DNA from: Thermosynechococcaceae cyanobacterium MS004 | GTDB taxonomy: Bacteria > Cyanobacteriota > Cyanobacteriia > Thermosynechococcales > Thermosynechococcaceae | Length of the DNA: 64,000 nt | Direction: 5' to 3' | NCBI GenBank assembly: GCA_022402525.1 | Contig: JAKRSB010000099.1 | Span: forward strand, 1 to 64,000 | Shown: positions 23,033-33,773 of the stretch, one piece after another | How positions within the stretch are numbered: position 1 is the first letter of the stretch | Layout of the letters: each line of letters begins with the position of its first letter | The notes under the pieces: model-generated | Told to the model about the DNA's origin: nothing | Database searches by the model: none | Seen by the model: only the letters and a program-made list of their open reading frames with translations | Translations under genes and position numbers: made by a program

Positions 23033-24853
23033 ATGAAAAAAACAAGGTCTAGTTTTACGCCGGTCAATGTACGGGTCAATACACAGGTCAATAACAGAGT
23101 AGGCAAGGTTTTTCTGGTTGCCCCAGTCTTGTGCTGGTCGATTCTGTTGAGCGCAGCAGGCGCGATCGCCCAGGTCGCAGAGCCTGAGGTGCCGTCTATA
23201 TCTGTTTCACCCTCTTCTGAATTAGAAGCGCCTCTCTTAGCGCCAGAAGTTCGGTTTAGCTCTAGTATCAATGCTGAAACCGAATTGGAACAGGTCACCT
23301 CTGTCTCTCAACTTTCGGATGTTCAGCCCACAGACTGGGCATTCCAGGCGCTTCAGTCTCTTGTTGAGCGCTATGGCTGTATTGCAGGCTATCCCGACGG
23401 CACCTTTCGCGGAAACCGCGCCGCAACTCGCTATGAATTGGCCGCAGCGCTGAATGCTTGCCTAGACCAAATTAGCGATCGCTTTGCCACCAAAGAAGAC
23501 CTTGAGGCCGTCAAAGCCCTTCAGGAAGAATTCAAAGCAGAGCTTGCCACCCTCAAAGGGCGAGTTGACGGACTAGAGGCCAGAACCGCCACCCTAGAGG
23601 CTCAACAGTTTTCCACCACCACAAAACTCAGCGGTAACGCCTTCTTCAATATTACCGGTGCCACTTCAGGTTCAGGCATTAGGGCAGAAGGATTAAATGC
23701 CTTCACTCCAGCTCGTGTTGGAGGCGTTGGTGCCCCTGTTGTCAGAACAGGCATCCAAGATCCAAACGTTACTTTTAGTGGATTAGTCTGGCTAGGCTTT
23801 AATACTTCCTTTACTGGAAAGGATCTGCTACGAGTTCAACTTGCTTCAGGGACAGGGGATTCTCCGGCCAATGCCTTTGTTTCTGCTGGCTTGTTTAATA
23901 CCTGGGGAACCCCTTTCACCGATCAAACGGCTGGAACCAGTTCTGGAACCTTCGTCGTCCGGGAACTCAACTATAGCTTTCCAGTTGCGAAGAACTTTGA
24001 TCTTGTGGTAGGTCCTCGGATTAATTTCTACCGTTACTTTGACAACAATCGCTTTACATTCTTTTTGACTGGCAGCAGTAGTTTTGATTCCATTGGCAGC
24101 CCACTATTAAACGCCAGCAAACGGGGCGCAGGTGCTATTGCCATTTGGTCTCCGAGCAACAAGCTTCAGGTGAAGCTTGGATATCTGAGCCAAAGTATTG
24201 AATTTCTGCCGTCTTTCTTAAATTCCGCAGAAAATTCACAGCTTGGGCTATTTGATGGCACCAATACGCTAACGGGCGAAATCTCCTATTCTCCTGTCAA
24301 GACCGTCAATCTTCGGTTTCTCTACACCCGCAGCAACATTGGAACAACGCGTATTAATGGCGTAGATTATGTGGGTGGAACGGCAGGGTTGCCTCTATAT
24401 GGCTTTGCTGACAACGGCGCTGGCGGAAGTCTTAGACCAGCAACTGCAAATACCTTTGCCTTTAACTTCGATTGGTTAGCCACAAAAGGGCTGGGTGTTT
24501 TTGGTCGCTATACCTATGGCAATGTCAACTTGACAGATGCTGCAACTGGAGTAAAAAATGACACCAATAATCAGTCCATCCAGTTTGGCCTAGCTTTTCC
24601 GGATCTGGGGAAACCTGGCGCACAGGGGACAGTGTCGTTTGTAGTACCTTCAGATATCCTCTCAGGACGGCGATTTTTGGCATCTGGTGGAGGAGATGGT
24701 GGCACTCAGTATGATATCGAGGCAACTTATTTCTTTCCAGTTAACGATAACGTTGCTTTGGTCCCATCTTTTTACGCCATCATCAACCCCAATAACTTCA
24801 GCAGCAATCCTGCCGTCTTTGTTGGGAATTTGCGGATGCAGTTTAGTTTCTAG
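23033..24853 (+). CDS. Iron uptake-type porin with SLH domain (OprB family)
   Basis: This outer-membrane protein of about 606 residues has the typical cyanobacterial porin order: a signal peptide ending AGAIAQ (residues about 20-42), an SLH domain (VSQLSDVQPTDWAFQAL, GCIAGYPDGTFRGNRAATRYE) that binds peptidoglycan-linked polysaccharide, a coiled coil (EDLEAVKALQEEFKAELATLKGRV, in parts) and an OprB-type beta-barrel with alternating aromatic strands, ending in RMQFSF with the terminal Phe needed for barrel assembly. Such porins carry small solutes and inorganic ions. A GTG nine bases earlier (23024) is an alternative start; the ATG at 23033 gives MKKTRSS, a normal signal start. Confidence 0.93.
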   Translation: MKKTRSSFTPVNVRVNTQVNNRVGKVFLVAPVLCWSILLSAAGAIAQVAEPEVPSISVSPSSELEAPLLAPEVRFSSSINAETELEQVTSVSQLSDVQPTDWAFQALQSLVERYGCIAGYPDGTFRGNRAATRYELAAALNACLDQISDRFATKEDLEAVKALQEEFKAELATLKGRVDGLEARTATLEAQQFSTTTKLSGNAFFNITGATSGSGIRAEGLNAFTPARVGGVGAPVVRTGIQDPNVTFSGLVWLGFNTSFTGKDLLRVQLASGTGDSPANAFVSAGLFNTWGTPFTDQTAGTSSGTFVVRELNYSFPVAKNFDLVVGPRINFYRYFDNNRFTFFLTGSSSFDSIGSPLLNASKRGAGAIAIWSPSNKLQVKLGYLSQSIEFLPSFLNSAENSQLGLFDGTNTLTGEISYSPVKTVNLRFLYTRSNIGTTRINGVDYVGGTAGLPLYGFADNGAGGSLRPATANTFAFNFDWLATKGLGVFGRYTYGNVNLTDAATGVKNDTNNQSIQFGLAFPDLGKPGAQGTVSFVVPSDILSGRRFLASGGGDGGTQYDIEATYFFPVNDNVALVPSFYAIINPNNFSSNPAVFVGNLRMQFSF

Positions 24854-24957
24854 AGCAAGCAGGCTTTGCGGCTGATGGTTTAGCCAAAGGCTGGAACAAT
24901 AGCGGTGATCCAAAACTCGCGGGTGCGGGTTAGGATCATCGCTTTAGACGATCTTCT

Positions 24958-25821
24958 ATGCTCAGCTCTATGTCCAATCAACTTACGCTGCTCAAGCACT
25001 ATCAAAGCTTTGGCGGTACGCTCTCGTTCTATAGCCATTGGTCAGAGCGTTGTGCCTGCACCATGAATTTTTCTATTTTTCTGCCACCGCAGGCGGCTGT
25101 CCAGAAACTTCCTGTGCTGTACTTTCTGGCTGGCCTAACCTGCACTGAAGAAAACTTTATGGCTAAGGCTGGGGCGCAGCGCGCTGCGGCAGAGTACGGG
25201 TTAGCCCTCGTTGCGCCGGATACGAGTCCGCGTAATGTCGGGATTCCGGGGGAAGACGATGACTGGGATTTTGGCACGGGCGCAGGGTTTTATGTGGATG
25301 CAACGGTGCCGCCTTGGAGCCACCATTACCGGATGTACTCCTACATCACAGAAGAGCTGCCAACCCTTATTGCAGCATATTTCCCGATCACACCTGATCG
25401 CCAAGGCATTTCTGGCCACTCGATGGGAGGACATGGTGCCCTCGTCTGCGGACTGCGTCATAGCGATCGCTATCGGTCAATTTCAGCCTTTGCCCCCATT
25501 GCCGCACCGAGTCAGTGCCCATGGGGGCAGAAAGCCTTCAGCCATTATCTAGGCGAAAACCGCGCCGACTGGAGCGCTTATGACGCGACGGAGTTGGTGC
25601 TTACCCTTCCTAATGACGCAAGGCCTATCTTAATTGACCAGGGCCTAGCCGACTCATTTTTAGAAGGACAGCTTTACCCAGAAAAATTTGTCGAAGCCTG
25701 CCGTCAGGTTAATCGTGACTTGACCTATCGAGCGCAGCCGCAGTACGACCATAGCTACTACTTCATAGCCACCTTCATTGAAGATCATATTCGTTTCCAC
25801 GCTCGTCACCTCAACCCCTAA
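24958..25821 (+). CDS. fghA: S-formylglutathione hydrolase
   Basis: The 287-residue alpha/beta hydrolase matches FghA (esterase D), which cleaves S-formylglutathione to formate and glutathione in formaldehyde detoxification. The nucleophile is Ser155 in GHSMGGHGAL. Other marks are LPVLYFLAGLTCTEENF, PDTSPRNVGIPGEDDDWDFG (in parts) and the catalytic His region QYDHSYYFI. The usual partner, class III alcohol dehydrogenase, is not adjacent. Start at the ATG at 24958; an ATG at 24970 (MSNQLTL) is equally possible. Confidence 0.95.
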   Translation: MLSSMSNQLTLLKHYQSFGGTLSFYSHWSERCACTMNFSIFLPPQAAVQKLPVLYFLAGLTCTEENFMAKAGAQRAAAEYGLALVAPDTSPRNVGIPGEDDDWDFGTGAGFYVDATVPPWSHHYRMYSYITEELPTLIAAYFPITPDRQGISGHSMGGHGALVCGLRHSDRYRSISAFAPIAAPSQCPWGQKAFSHYLGENRADWSAYDATELVLTLPNDARPILIDQGLADSFLEGQLYPEKFVEACRQVNRDLTYRAQPQYDHSYYFIATFIEDHIRFHARHLNP

Positions 25822-25869
25822 AATGGGAAGGGTTCGCCTGAGTGTATCGGTTCTGAAGTCAGTAGCTGC

Positions 25870-26427
25870 ATGGATATTTTAGAATTTTTCCAGCTTTGTG
25901 AAGGCAAGTGGGTTTCCCAAAGAACCACTCACTATCTGGTCGAGCAAAAAAATCAAAGCGATCGCTCTGATCTCTGGGTTGAATTTGTAGATGCTGCCGA
26001 TCCTGTCGTGGCTGAGCTATACCAGGCGTCTGCCATGCCTGAACTGCCCCTAGGCGGCCTCAAAATTCGCTGGAGCGAGGTTGCAGAAGCTTATCAAAAC
26101 AAGTTCAAGCCCAAAAATGAGGGGTCTGTCCTTCTGGTTCCTCTCCAGGGAACTGAAGATGCACATGCCGGACAGCTTTTGCGCCAGATGGGGGGTGAAT
26201 CGCTCACGGGAACCTATCGCTTTGGAGCCGATGAGGCGCTCACCCTCTACCTAAATAATCAGGGCTTCATTACAGAAGAGCGTCTGTGGTTCGCAAGCCC
26301 CAACCTCCGGCTGCGAAGCAGCTTCACGCGCCAAGAAGGAACCGTCTGCATCACCAGCTTCTGCTCTGAAATTCGCATGGGTGCCACTGCACCCCCTGCC
26401 GAAGCCGCTCAACCCTCCGCACCTTAA
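25870..26427 (+). CDS. cpcS: CpcS/CpeS-family phycobiliprotein lyase
   Basis: This 185-residue lipocalin-fold protein matches the CpcS/CpeS lyases that attach phycocyanobilin to Cys84-type sites of phycobiliproteins. Marks are FFQLCEGKWVSQRTTHYL at the N-terminus, the central SEVAEAYQNKFKP, the GTYRFGADEALTL strand and the IT-EERLWFASPNLRLRSS segment, ending CSEIRMG. The last 15 residues are a Pro/Ala tail. It shows that the organism makes phycobilisomes. The ATG follows fghA by 48 bp on the same strand; co-transcription is possible but functionally unexplained. Confidence 0.9.
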   Translation: MDILEFFQLCEGKWVSQRTTHYLVEQKNQSDRSDLWVEFVDAADPVVAELYQASAMPELPLGGLKIRWSEVAEAYQNKFKPKNEGSVLLVPLQGTEDAHAGQLLRQMGGESLTGTYRFGADEALTLYLNNQGFITEERLWFASPNLRLRSSFTRQEGTVCITSFCSEIRMGATAPPAEAAQPSAP

Positions 26428-26434
26428 ACGGTCG

Positions 26435-27295
26435 CTAAATAGACGAATGGGCGATCGCCTCTAGTCGCTCACAGAACTCAGCGGGCGTAGCCTGAGGCAT
26501 GAACTGATGAATCGGTTCCTGACCCAGCCGATGTAGGGTCAAGGGCAATAAGTTATGCATCGCCGAAACGGAAGACAGTACAGAAGGTTTTTCCTGAATG
26601 GCGACGCGGCGGCGATTTAGCGTTAGCTTCTGCCCAATATCTGGCTCTAGGGCCGACTCTAGGTCTGACTCTAGCCAATAGTCCACCTCAGCGGATAGCA
26701 AGCCTGCCTCGGCAGAATCTTCTGAAATAGGAGTTTCGGAGGCGGCAGTCTCCGAAAAAATCTCTAGGGCGGAAACTTGTTCAGACACTGACTGAACAAC
26801 CGTCCCCTGGGCCGCTGCAAAGCCCTCAACATTGACCGAAATGGGAGACAGCATCGGCAACACTGGCTCGTGAGGAACCAATTCTGTTGCGACAGAAGCG
26901 ATCGCATTGGTCTGATGGGGCACATCATGACAAACCAGTGACGCAAACTCGTGGTTGAAATGTAGCGTAGGCTGTCCGCGACGGCTCCATAGCTCTAAAA
27001 GCTGCTCTACACAAATCATTTTGTAGCGCCCCTGATACAGAGACTCTACCAGCGCTAGCCGCACCCACTGCTCCGAATGATGTCGCAGCCACTGTGTTAG
27101 AATCTGCCCCTTACTCAGCGGGGCGCTCCCAGATTGGGCGCTCCCAGACTGGATATAGCGATCGCCCTCTAAACTGAAGTACGACAGCAGCTCAAAAGTT
27201 GTCGAGAGTGAAGAACCAGAAGAGAACCGTGAGAGAGTATCCATACCTTCAAAGCGAAGCTTTAGAGCACGCAAATAACGATAAGCCATTTTCAT
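26435..27295 (-). CDS. Hypothetical protein, unrecognised
   Basis: This 286-residue soluble protein has a helical N-terminal part (KMAYRYLRALKLRFEG, LLSYFSLEGDRYIQSG, WVRLALVESLYQGRYKMICVEQLLELWSRRG in parts) that looks conserved, and a long acidic, low-complexity second half (residues 120-230) before a last helical segment. The segment QSGSAQSGSAPL comes from a 15-bp DNA duplication, and SDLESALEPD from another. No signal peptide or membrane helix is seen. I do not recognise the family; the N-terminal half may be a small cyanobacterial domain. It ends 8 bp from the convergent lyase gene. Confidence 0.7.
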   Translation of the reverse strand: MKMAYRYLRALKLRFEGMDTLSRFSSGSSLSTTFELLSYFSLEGDRYIQSGSAQSGSAPLSKGQILTQWLRHHSEQWVRLALVESLYQGRYKMICVEQLLELWSRRGQPTLHFNHEFASLVCHDVPHQTNAIASVATELVPHEPVLPMLSPISVNVEGFAAAQGTVVQSVSEQVSALEIFSETAASETPISEDSAEAGLLSAEVDYWLESDLESALEPDIGQKLTLNRRRVAIQEKPSVLSSVSAMHNLLPLTLHRLGQEPIHQFMPQATPAEFCERLEAIAHSSI

Positions 27296-27721
27296 AAACC
27301 GCTGCAGAAGCAGCTTGTATTCATTCGACCTGTAAAATGATGTCTATAAAATGATGATGAATAAGATCGACATCAGATCGACAAAAGTGAAATCGATAAA
27401 AGAGATCTATCCATAGGCTGACTTACTAACCAGTCTATATTTCAAGCATCAAATCCGGCCACTCTCACACCGTAGACTAGAAATTCCAGAAAAGAAGCAA
27501 AAGTTTAAATTAGAGGTCTAGCCTAGCTGAAATGCTTTACTAAAACTGTTCATGACAGTTCTTTTCTATTATTCTACGCGCTAAGCTTTGAGAACTAAAG
27601 CGCGCCCAGCTTCAATATTGCATAGGATTAAATTGCCCAGGACTAAATTGCACAGGTCTAAAGCTTAAGTCTAACAAGGTCTAAACCCCTAAGCTTTAGA
27701 GAGTCCTAAGCTTTAGAGAGA
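27296..27721. other. Gene-free AT-rich gap with short direct repeats
   Basis: No gene is seen. The right part holds imperfect direct repeats: AAATTGC-CAGGACT-type units at about 27625-27660 and CCTAAGCTTTAGAGAG twice at about 27689-27720, immediately before the next start codon. The promoters of both divergent genes should lie here. Confidence 0.6.
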
Positions 27722-28228
27722 ATGCTGTCCTCACTCTTGTCCCTGTACAGTCATGCTCCTATTCCTGATGTTATGAAGCCCAGTCTTGCCTCGTTTCCAA
27801 GCCTATCTGTAATCTGTGTCAGCTTAGCCTATGGGTTTCTGGGCTGGAAGCTGTCGCAGATGTCAGCCAGTTGGCTGGTTAACCTCTGGATTGTGATAGT
27901 CATCATCATTTTTATCCTAATTTGGGGGAAAAGTATTTGGAAACTGGCGCGCATTGGCCCAGGCAGCTTGGTTTCTATTTTTGTGTTCAGCATGATCATC
28001 ACCCTATCGTTTGCCTATACTGAGACATTTGGTTTGGGGTTGATTTTGGTCCTGACTATCTCTTTCGGTCGCCTTGAGCTAAAGGTGTGGGGAGTCAAAA
28101 AAACAGTCTCGCTGTTTATTTTGTCCTTTGTTGTGGGGGGTTCCCTCGCAGGGGGCTGGGTTTTGGGGAATGGCGTACTGAGTTCAGAAATGCTTCAGCA
28201 ATCTGCTCAGTGGCTACAAAGTCATTAG
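27722..28228 (+). CDS. Small integral membrane protein, unknown function
   Basis: This 168-residue protein has five likely membrane helices (about residues 28-44, 50-70, 78-96, 102-118 and 128-150), separated by short basic loops such as WGKSIWKLARIG and RLELKVWGVKK. It has the look of a cyanobacterium-specific hypothetical membrane protein with no enzymatic motif. An alternative start is the ATG encoding MKPSLASF at residue 18. A strong hairpin follows about 100 bp downstream. Confidence 0.7.
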   Translation: MLSSLLSLYSHAPIPDVMKPSLASFPSLSVICVSLAYGFLGWKLSQMSASWLVNLWIVIVIIIFILIWGKSIWKLARIGPGSLVSIFVFSMIITLSFAYTETFGLGLILVLTISFGRLELKVWGVKKTVSLFILSFVVGGSLAGGWVLGNGVLSSEMLQQSAQWLQSH

Positions 28229-28324
28229 TGCGTCGAGATTTAAGGTTGATGGAAATGGATAACATTTCTCTGCTGTTAAGACTGGAAGATCCTTTGGCGA
28301 GATTTTTCCTCACCAAACCATACA

Positions 28325-28360
28325 GCAAAGCCAGCCAAGGAAACCCCTGACTGGCTTTGC
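28325..28360. terminator. Bidirectional-type hairpin between convergent genes
   Basis: GCAAAGCCAG (28325-28334) pairs perfectly with CTGGCTTTGC (28351-28360) across a 16-nt loop. An AT-rich stretch follows. It lies between the plus-strand membrane protein and minus-strand psbK and could end transcription from either side. Confidence 0.65.
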
Positions 28361-28469
28361 CAAATTATTTTAATTGGCTTACTGCTATTCAATGGCAGCA
28401 GAACTCGATTTTTTTCTCGCGCAGCCCCCTTGAGAGCGTCTGAGGGGTTAATTCATTAGAGCCAGATAT

Positions 28470-28607
28470 CTATCTAAACCCAACGGCAGCCTGCCACACA
28501 AAGGCAAGCAGCAGGAAGAAGACAGGAATGACGGGCAGGACGTCAACGAGGGGATCAAAAATTGAGTAGGCTTCGGGCAATTTTGCCAACAGCAGGGCAG
28601 CTTCCAT
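28470..28607 (-). CDS. psbK: Photosystem II protein K
   Basis: This 45-residue gene is too short for most gene callers but clear: [20 protein letters not shown], then [20 protein letters not shown] and AVGFR. PsbK is a single-helix subunit of photosystem II near CP43; the first eight residues are removed and the mature protein starts at KLPEAY. The Pro-x-x-Pro before the helix and the terminal GFR are typical. A purine-rich AAAAGGAA lies about 8 nt before the ATG. It follows tgt on the same strand, a gene order often seen in cyanobacteria. Confidence 0.95.
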   Translation of the reverse strand: MEAALLLAKLPEAYSIFDPLVDVLPVIPVFFLLLAFVWQAAVGFR

Positions 28608-28761
28608 GGATAAAAATTCCTTTTAACACAGCGTCAAAATCACTAAGAATCTTAACATGGTTTCTCATCTAACTTGATCGTGAGATCCCTCTCAGTAAAC
28701 AGCACTCCGAGTCTCGACAGTGGCCACGCAGCCTTGAGGGTGTTTTACGATTTGTTGTGGA

Positions 28762-29886
<1,125 letters not shown>

Positions 29887-30972
29887 CTATACCCCCGTAT
29901 GGTGGCCGAGGGCTAGCCCCGCCACCAGCATCCCCAAAACCAAAAAGGGTTGAGCACTGGCCTGATATTTTACGTCATTTTTAAGGGGGTCGCGCAGGAA
30001 GTACATATCCTGGAAGGTAATTTGCGGAATGACCAGCAAAATTAAAATTGTGGCGTACAGGTTCTCATGGATGCTGATGAGATACCCAGCAATGCCAATC
30101 TGAAACACATCAATCATCAAGACACAAATCCAGGCGGCGGTCTGAATCCCAAACATGACGGGTAAAGACTTCAACCCAAGCTGACGATCGCCTTCGACGC
30201 TCTTGAAGTCGTTGACCACGGCAATGCCCAACCCCGCCAGACTATAGAACAGGGTCAGCACCATGATGGTAGGGGTAAGGGTGCCAAATAGCGCCTGTCC
30301 TGCCCACCAAGGCAGCGCGATGTAGCTAGCACCGAGGGCATAGTTGCCCAGCCAGCCGTTTTGTTTGAGCTTGAGGGGCGGTGCAGAATAGATATAGGAC
30401 AAAAACGATCCGGCGATCGCCATGACGGTAATGGTCGGGAAGGTATGTCCCGCCCAGCGATCTAGCCCATAGGCGATCGCAACTCCCCCAAAAAGCAGCA
30501 CCAAAATTTGCGTGACCACTTGGGGCAGCGAAATCGCACCCGACGGGATTGGGCGATAGGGTTCGTTGATGGCATCAATCTCGCGATCGTAGTAGTCATT
30601 AATGGTTTGGGTATAGCCCGTTAGCATCGGCCCCGACATCAACATACACGCTGCTGAAATCAGCACATACTCAAAACTCCACACATACTGACCCGATGAT
30701 GCCGCACCACAGACCACCCCCCAGATCAGCGGAATCCAGGTAATGGGCTTCATAAGCTGAAGGCGAATCTTCCAAATATTGGTTTCGCCGGAAGCCCCCT
30801 TCATGCCCAGCATCTGACGGGTCTTACTGCCGCGATCGGAAGGTTGTTCATTGGGCGCGATCGCTTCAGTTACCTGCGCCTCAGGGCTGACTGTGGGGGG
30901 ATTGAGTGAAGCGTCTTGTTGTGGAGGACTGGATTGTAGAAGATCTGGTTGTAAAGAATCTGAGTCTGCCAT
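29887..30972 (-). CDS. chlG: Chlorophyll a synthase
   Basis: ChlG prenylates chlorophyllide a with phytyl or geranylgeranyl diphosphate in the membrane. It is a UbiA-family protein with about eight to nine helices. The Asp-rich motifs are present: NDYYDREIDAINEPYRPIPSG and NDFKSVEGDRQLGLKSLP. The N-terminal 50 residues are a variable Gln/Ser/Pro-rich tail. I chose the ATG at 30972 (MADSDSLQ), where the frame gains normal composition; the frame is open up to 31011. chlG heads the chlG-tgt-psbK unit and is divergent from nothing close. Confidence 0.95.
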   Translation of the reverse strand: MADSDSLQPDLLQSSPPQQDASLNPPTVSPEAQVTEAIAPNEQPSDRGSKTRQMLGMKGASGETNIWKIRLQLMKPITWIPLIWGVVCGAASSGQYVWSFEYVLISAACMLMSGPMLTGYTQTINDYYDREIDAINEPYRPIPSGAISLPQVVTQILVLLFGGVAIAYGLDRWAGHTFPTITVMAIAGSFLSYIYSAPPLKLKQNGWLGNYALGASYIALPWWAGQALFGTLTPTIMVLTLFYSLAGLGIAVVNDFKSVEGDRQLGLKSLPVMFGIQTAAWICVLMIDVFQIGIAGYLISIHENLYATILILLVIPQITFQDMYFLRDPLKNDVKYQASAQPFLVLGMLVAGLALGHHTGV

Positions 30973-31208
30973 AGTGCCTGCTGTAGTCCTGAACTTATTA
31001 TCTTGCCTCACTTCTCGACCCGCTAGATCCTAGGCAAGCATCAAATTCACCCGATAACTGACTTTGGATTACGCTCTAGCTTTTGACGTTCGAGATACTT
31101 TCTAGTCAGCTTACTTGCTGTTTAGTCTAAGTTCCAAATGTAAGCTTCGCCCCGTAAAGGCGACAAAATCTTGAGTATGGAGTGAGCCAACTCAATTTCA
31201 ATCCAATG

Positions 31209-31796
31209 CTAATCCGTCTGAGAAATAGTACTTATACTTAGAGTAAAACCAGGCAATACATTTTCTCCCGAAAGCGTGACAGGAGATTGCAGTATTTCTG
31301 TAGAGCCATCAATTCGATAAATTTCAACCTGCTGCATTTTGGGAATAATCAGCCAGCCCAATCGACAGCCGTTTTCGATATACTCCTGCATTTTTTGGCG
31401 GAGGGTGTCTAGGTCGTCAGATTCAGACGCTAGCTCTAAAATAAAGTCTGGGCAGATCGGTGCGAACTTTTTACGCTGGTCTGAGGGAATAGCATTCCAT
31501 CGTTCGTTCGTAATCCAGGCCGTATCGGGCGCTCTGGTTGCACCGTTGGGTAACTTGAAGCCTGTTGATGAGTCGAAGACTTTCCCTAATTGAGTTCGGC
31601 GATTCCAGATGGCGATATCGGTTGTCACTTCAGCGTTATAGCTGCCGCCTTCGCCACCCGTGGGGGGCATTATAATTAGTTCTCCCGCAGCCGTACGTTC
31701 TAGGCGTAACTCAGGATTAGTCTTCGCCAATTCCCAGAACTGGCCGTCGGTAACGGTAAAGCTTTGGGGCAGATAGACAGGCGGTGAGCTGACCAT
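31209..31796 (-). CDS. Uma2-family (PD-(D/E)xK) nuclease-like protein
   Basis: This 195-residue protein is a single Uma2 domain, a restriction-endonuclease-like fold greatly expanded in cyanobacteria and of uncertain role. Catalytic-type residues are in APDTAWI and CPDFILELASESD, followed by the QKMQEYIENGCRLGWLIIP core and the closing VEIYR. The start MVSSPPVYLPQ leads straight to the typical TDGQFWELAKTNPELRLERT. It stands alone. Confidence 0.9.
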   Translation of the reverse strand: MVSSPPVYLPQSFTVTDGQFWELAKTNPELRLERTAAGELIIMPPTGGEGGSYNAEVTTDIAIWNRRTQLGKVFDSSTGFKLPNGATRAPDTAWITNERWNAIPSDQRKKFAPICPDFILELASESDDLDTLRQKMQEYIENGCRLGWLIIPKMQQVEIYRIDGSTEILQSPVTLSGENVLPGFTLSISTISQTD

Positions 31797-31851
31797 AGAC
31801 TGAACTCTTAATGAGTTGATTCTAGTGTAGCTTTATGGCGTCAAGCTGTAC

Positions 31852-32196
31852 CTACCCGCCACTGATTTTGGCCTTATACCCGAACCCAATGAGATATTGA
31901 TGCACTTTTTCGCAGTGATCGCCTTGCACCTCAATCGTGCCGTCCTTCACCGCGCCCCCTGCCCCGCAATGGCCCTTTAGCTTTTTCGCCAGCTCAGCCA
32001 GTGCTGCCTCAGACCCCTGAATTCCACTAATCACCGTCACCGTCTTGCCCTTCCGTCCCTTCCGGGATGCCTGCACCTTCACCTGCTGTTGAGCTGGTGG
32101 CACTTCAGGACGTGCTGTAGCGGGCCGTTGGGTGGCATCCACCCCAAACTCAGAATAAACACGACGCTCCAAGGGGTTAGGGGTTGAAGATTTCAT
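31852..32196 (-). CDS. yciH: SUI1/YciH-type translation initiation factor
   Basis: The protein has a 45-residue variable N-terminus followed by the SUI1 domain: VKVQASRKGRKGKTVTVISG, then LAELAKKLKGHCGAGGAVKDG, IEVQGDH and the end YLIGFGYKAKISGG. In bacteria YciH is an eIF1 homologue that can affect start-codon fidelity under stress. The ATG at 32196 (MKSSTPNPLERRV) matches cyanobacterial homologues better than the upstream start at 32232. Confidence 0.93.
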   Translation of the reverse strand: MKSSTPNPLERRVYSEFGVDATQRPATARPEVPPAQQQVKVQASRKGRKGKTVTVISGIQGSEAALAELAKKLKGHCGAGGAVKDGTIEVQGDHCEKVHQYLIGFGYKAKISGG

Positions 32197-32379
32197 AAAC
32201 AGATCACCTATCCCTGTATTCTGTGGACGCAAATTAGTTGGGTTAATTAATGGGTTGGGCTAATCGAGGCCAAGCGTTAGCGATACCTAGGTGTCTCTGG
32301 GCGCTTAGTCTAGAACCTTGTCGCAATAGACGCCCCGCGTCAAAATGGTAAGTGACTCCTTACCTGCTACAGCATTCTA

Positions 32380-33738
32380 ATGGTTCAGCCGCCTTTGGTT
32401 TCCCAACTCAATTCTACTTCTGTGCCAGAAGATTTCAAAACAGAAGCGCTTAACCTACAAGACTCTAACCAGAACGCCATACTCCAGAACACTATCCTCA
32501 ATTACGATTTGGTGATTGTGGGTGGTGGCATTGTGGGTGCAACCTTGGCAGTTGCCCTAGAAGGGTCTGGCCTTACGGTACTGATTGTGGAAGCGCAGAA
32601 AAAAGCTGAGGCGATCGCGAAAGGACAAGCCTATGCCATTCACCTTAGCTCCAGTCGGATTTGGGATGCGCTGGGCGTTTGGGCTGCCATTGAGCCGCAG
32701 GTGCAGGAATTTAAGCAGGTGCATCTTTCCGACGGGACAGATCATCACGTTGTTCAATTCATGCCCCAAGACTTGGGCCAAGACTTGGGCCTATCGTCCT
32801 TGGGCCATGTGGCAGAACATCGCGTCCTGCTTTCCGCACTCCTAGACCGGGTGCAGCGCTGCAAGAATATTCACTGGTGCTGTCCTGCAAGGGTCGCCCA
32901 GACCAAGGTGCAGGGAGACTATACAGAGCTAACCGTAGAAAGCCTGGATGCAGAAGCCATCAGTGACAACCCACCCTTTACTGTGCGATCGCGGTTGGTC
33001 ATTGGGGCGGATGGTGCCAAGTCTCAGGTGCGCGAACAGGTGGGCATCAAAACGCGGGGCAAAGCCTACTGGCAGTCTTGTCTGGTGGCAACCATTCAGC
33101 CGGAAAAAGCGCACCGCAATATTGCCTACGAGCGCTTCTGGCCGAGCGGCCCTTTTGCCATTCTGCCCGTCTCCGAAACCCACTGCCGCATTGTATGGAC
33201 AGCACCCCATGCTGAAGCCCAGCGACTCCAGGCGCTCAATGAGCAGGACTTTAGCGTAGCCCTGACCGAACGCTACGGGACACAGATGGGTCAGCTCACC
33301 CTAGTGGGCGATCGCTTTACATTTCCGGCAAAACTGGTGCATTCCTGTGAGTACGTGCGGCCTCGCGTCGCGCTTGTTGGCGATGCAGCCCACTCCTGCC
33401 ATCCGGTAGGGGGGCAGGGACTGAATCTTGGGGTACGGGATGCGGCAGCCTTGGCGCAAATTTTGCGGACTGCCCAGATTCAGGGGGAAGATATTGGCAG
33501 CTTGGCGGTACTCAAGCGCTATCAGCGCTGGCGTAGAACCCAAAATATTCTGGCGCTGAGCTTTACGGATATCCTCAACCGAATGTTTTCCAATCAAATT
33601 TTGCCCCTTGTTGTTGTCCGGCGTTTGGGGCTACGTCTAATGAGTATGATTCCCTGGATAAAAGTGACGTCCCTTAGATTTATGGCAGGGCTGCTGGGTA
33701 AAGCGCCGCTCCTCCTGCCGCCCACACCCTCTAAATAG
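32380..33738 (+). CDS. UbiH/VisC-type FAD-dependent hydroxylase
   Basis: This 452-residue flavoprotein has the Rossmann FAD motif LVIVGGGIVGATLAVAL at about residue 45, the second motif VIGADGAKSQVRE, and the third, VALVGDAAHSCHPVGGQGLNLGVRDA (in parts). The family includes the 2-octaprenyl-6-methoxyphenol hydroxylases of ubiquinone synthesis. Cyanobacteria make plastoquinone instead, and their members are of uncertain substrate. The first 40 residues are an Asn/Gln-rich extension. The gene is monocistronic by spacing. Confidence 0.9.
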   Translation: MVQPPLVSQLNSTSVPEDFKTEALNLQDSNQNAILQNTILNYDLVIVGGGIVGATLAVALEGSGLTVLIVEAQKKAEAIAKGQAYAIHLSSSRIWDALGVWAAIEPQVQEFKQVHLSDGTDHHVVQFMPQDLGQDLGLSSLGHVAEHRVLLSALLDRVQRCKNIHWCCPARVAQTKVQGDYTELTVESLDAEAISDNPPFTVRSRLVIGADGAKSQVREQVGIKTRGKAYWQSCLVATIQPEKAHRNIAYERFWPSGPFAILPVSETHCRIVWTAPHAEAQRLQALNEQDFSVALTERYGTQMGQLTLVGDRFTFPAKLVHSCEYVRPRVALVGDAAHSCHPVGGQGLNLGVRDAAALAQILRTAQIQGEDIGSLAVLKRYQRWRRTQNILALSFTDILNRMFSNQILPLVVVRRLGLRLMSMIPWIKVTSLRFMAGLLGKAPLLLPPTPSK

Positions 33739-33773
33739 TGACAGCATCTAACAAACGCTAGAGTCTTTGCTGC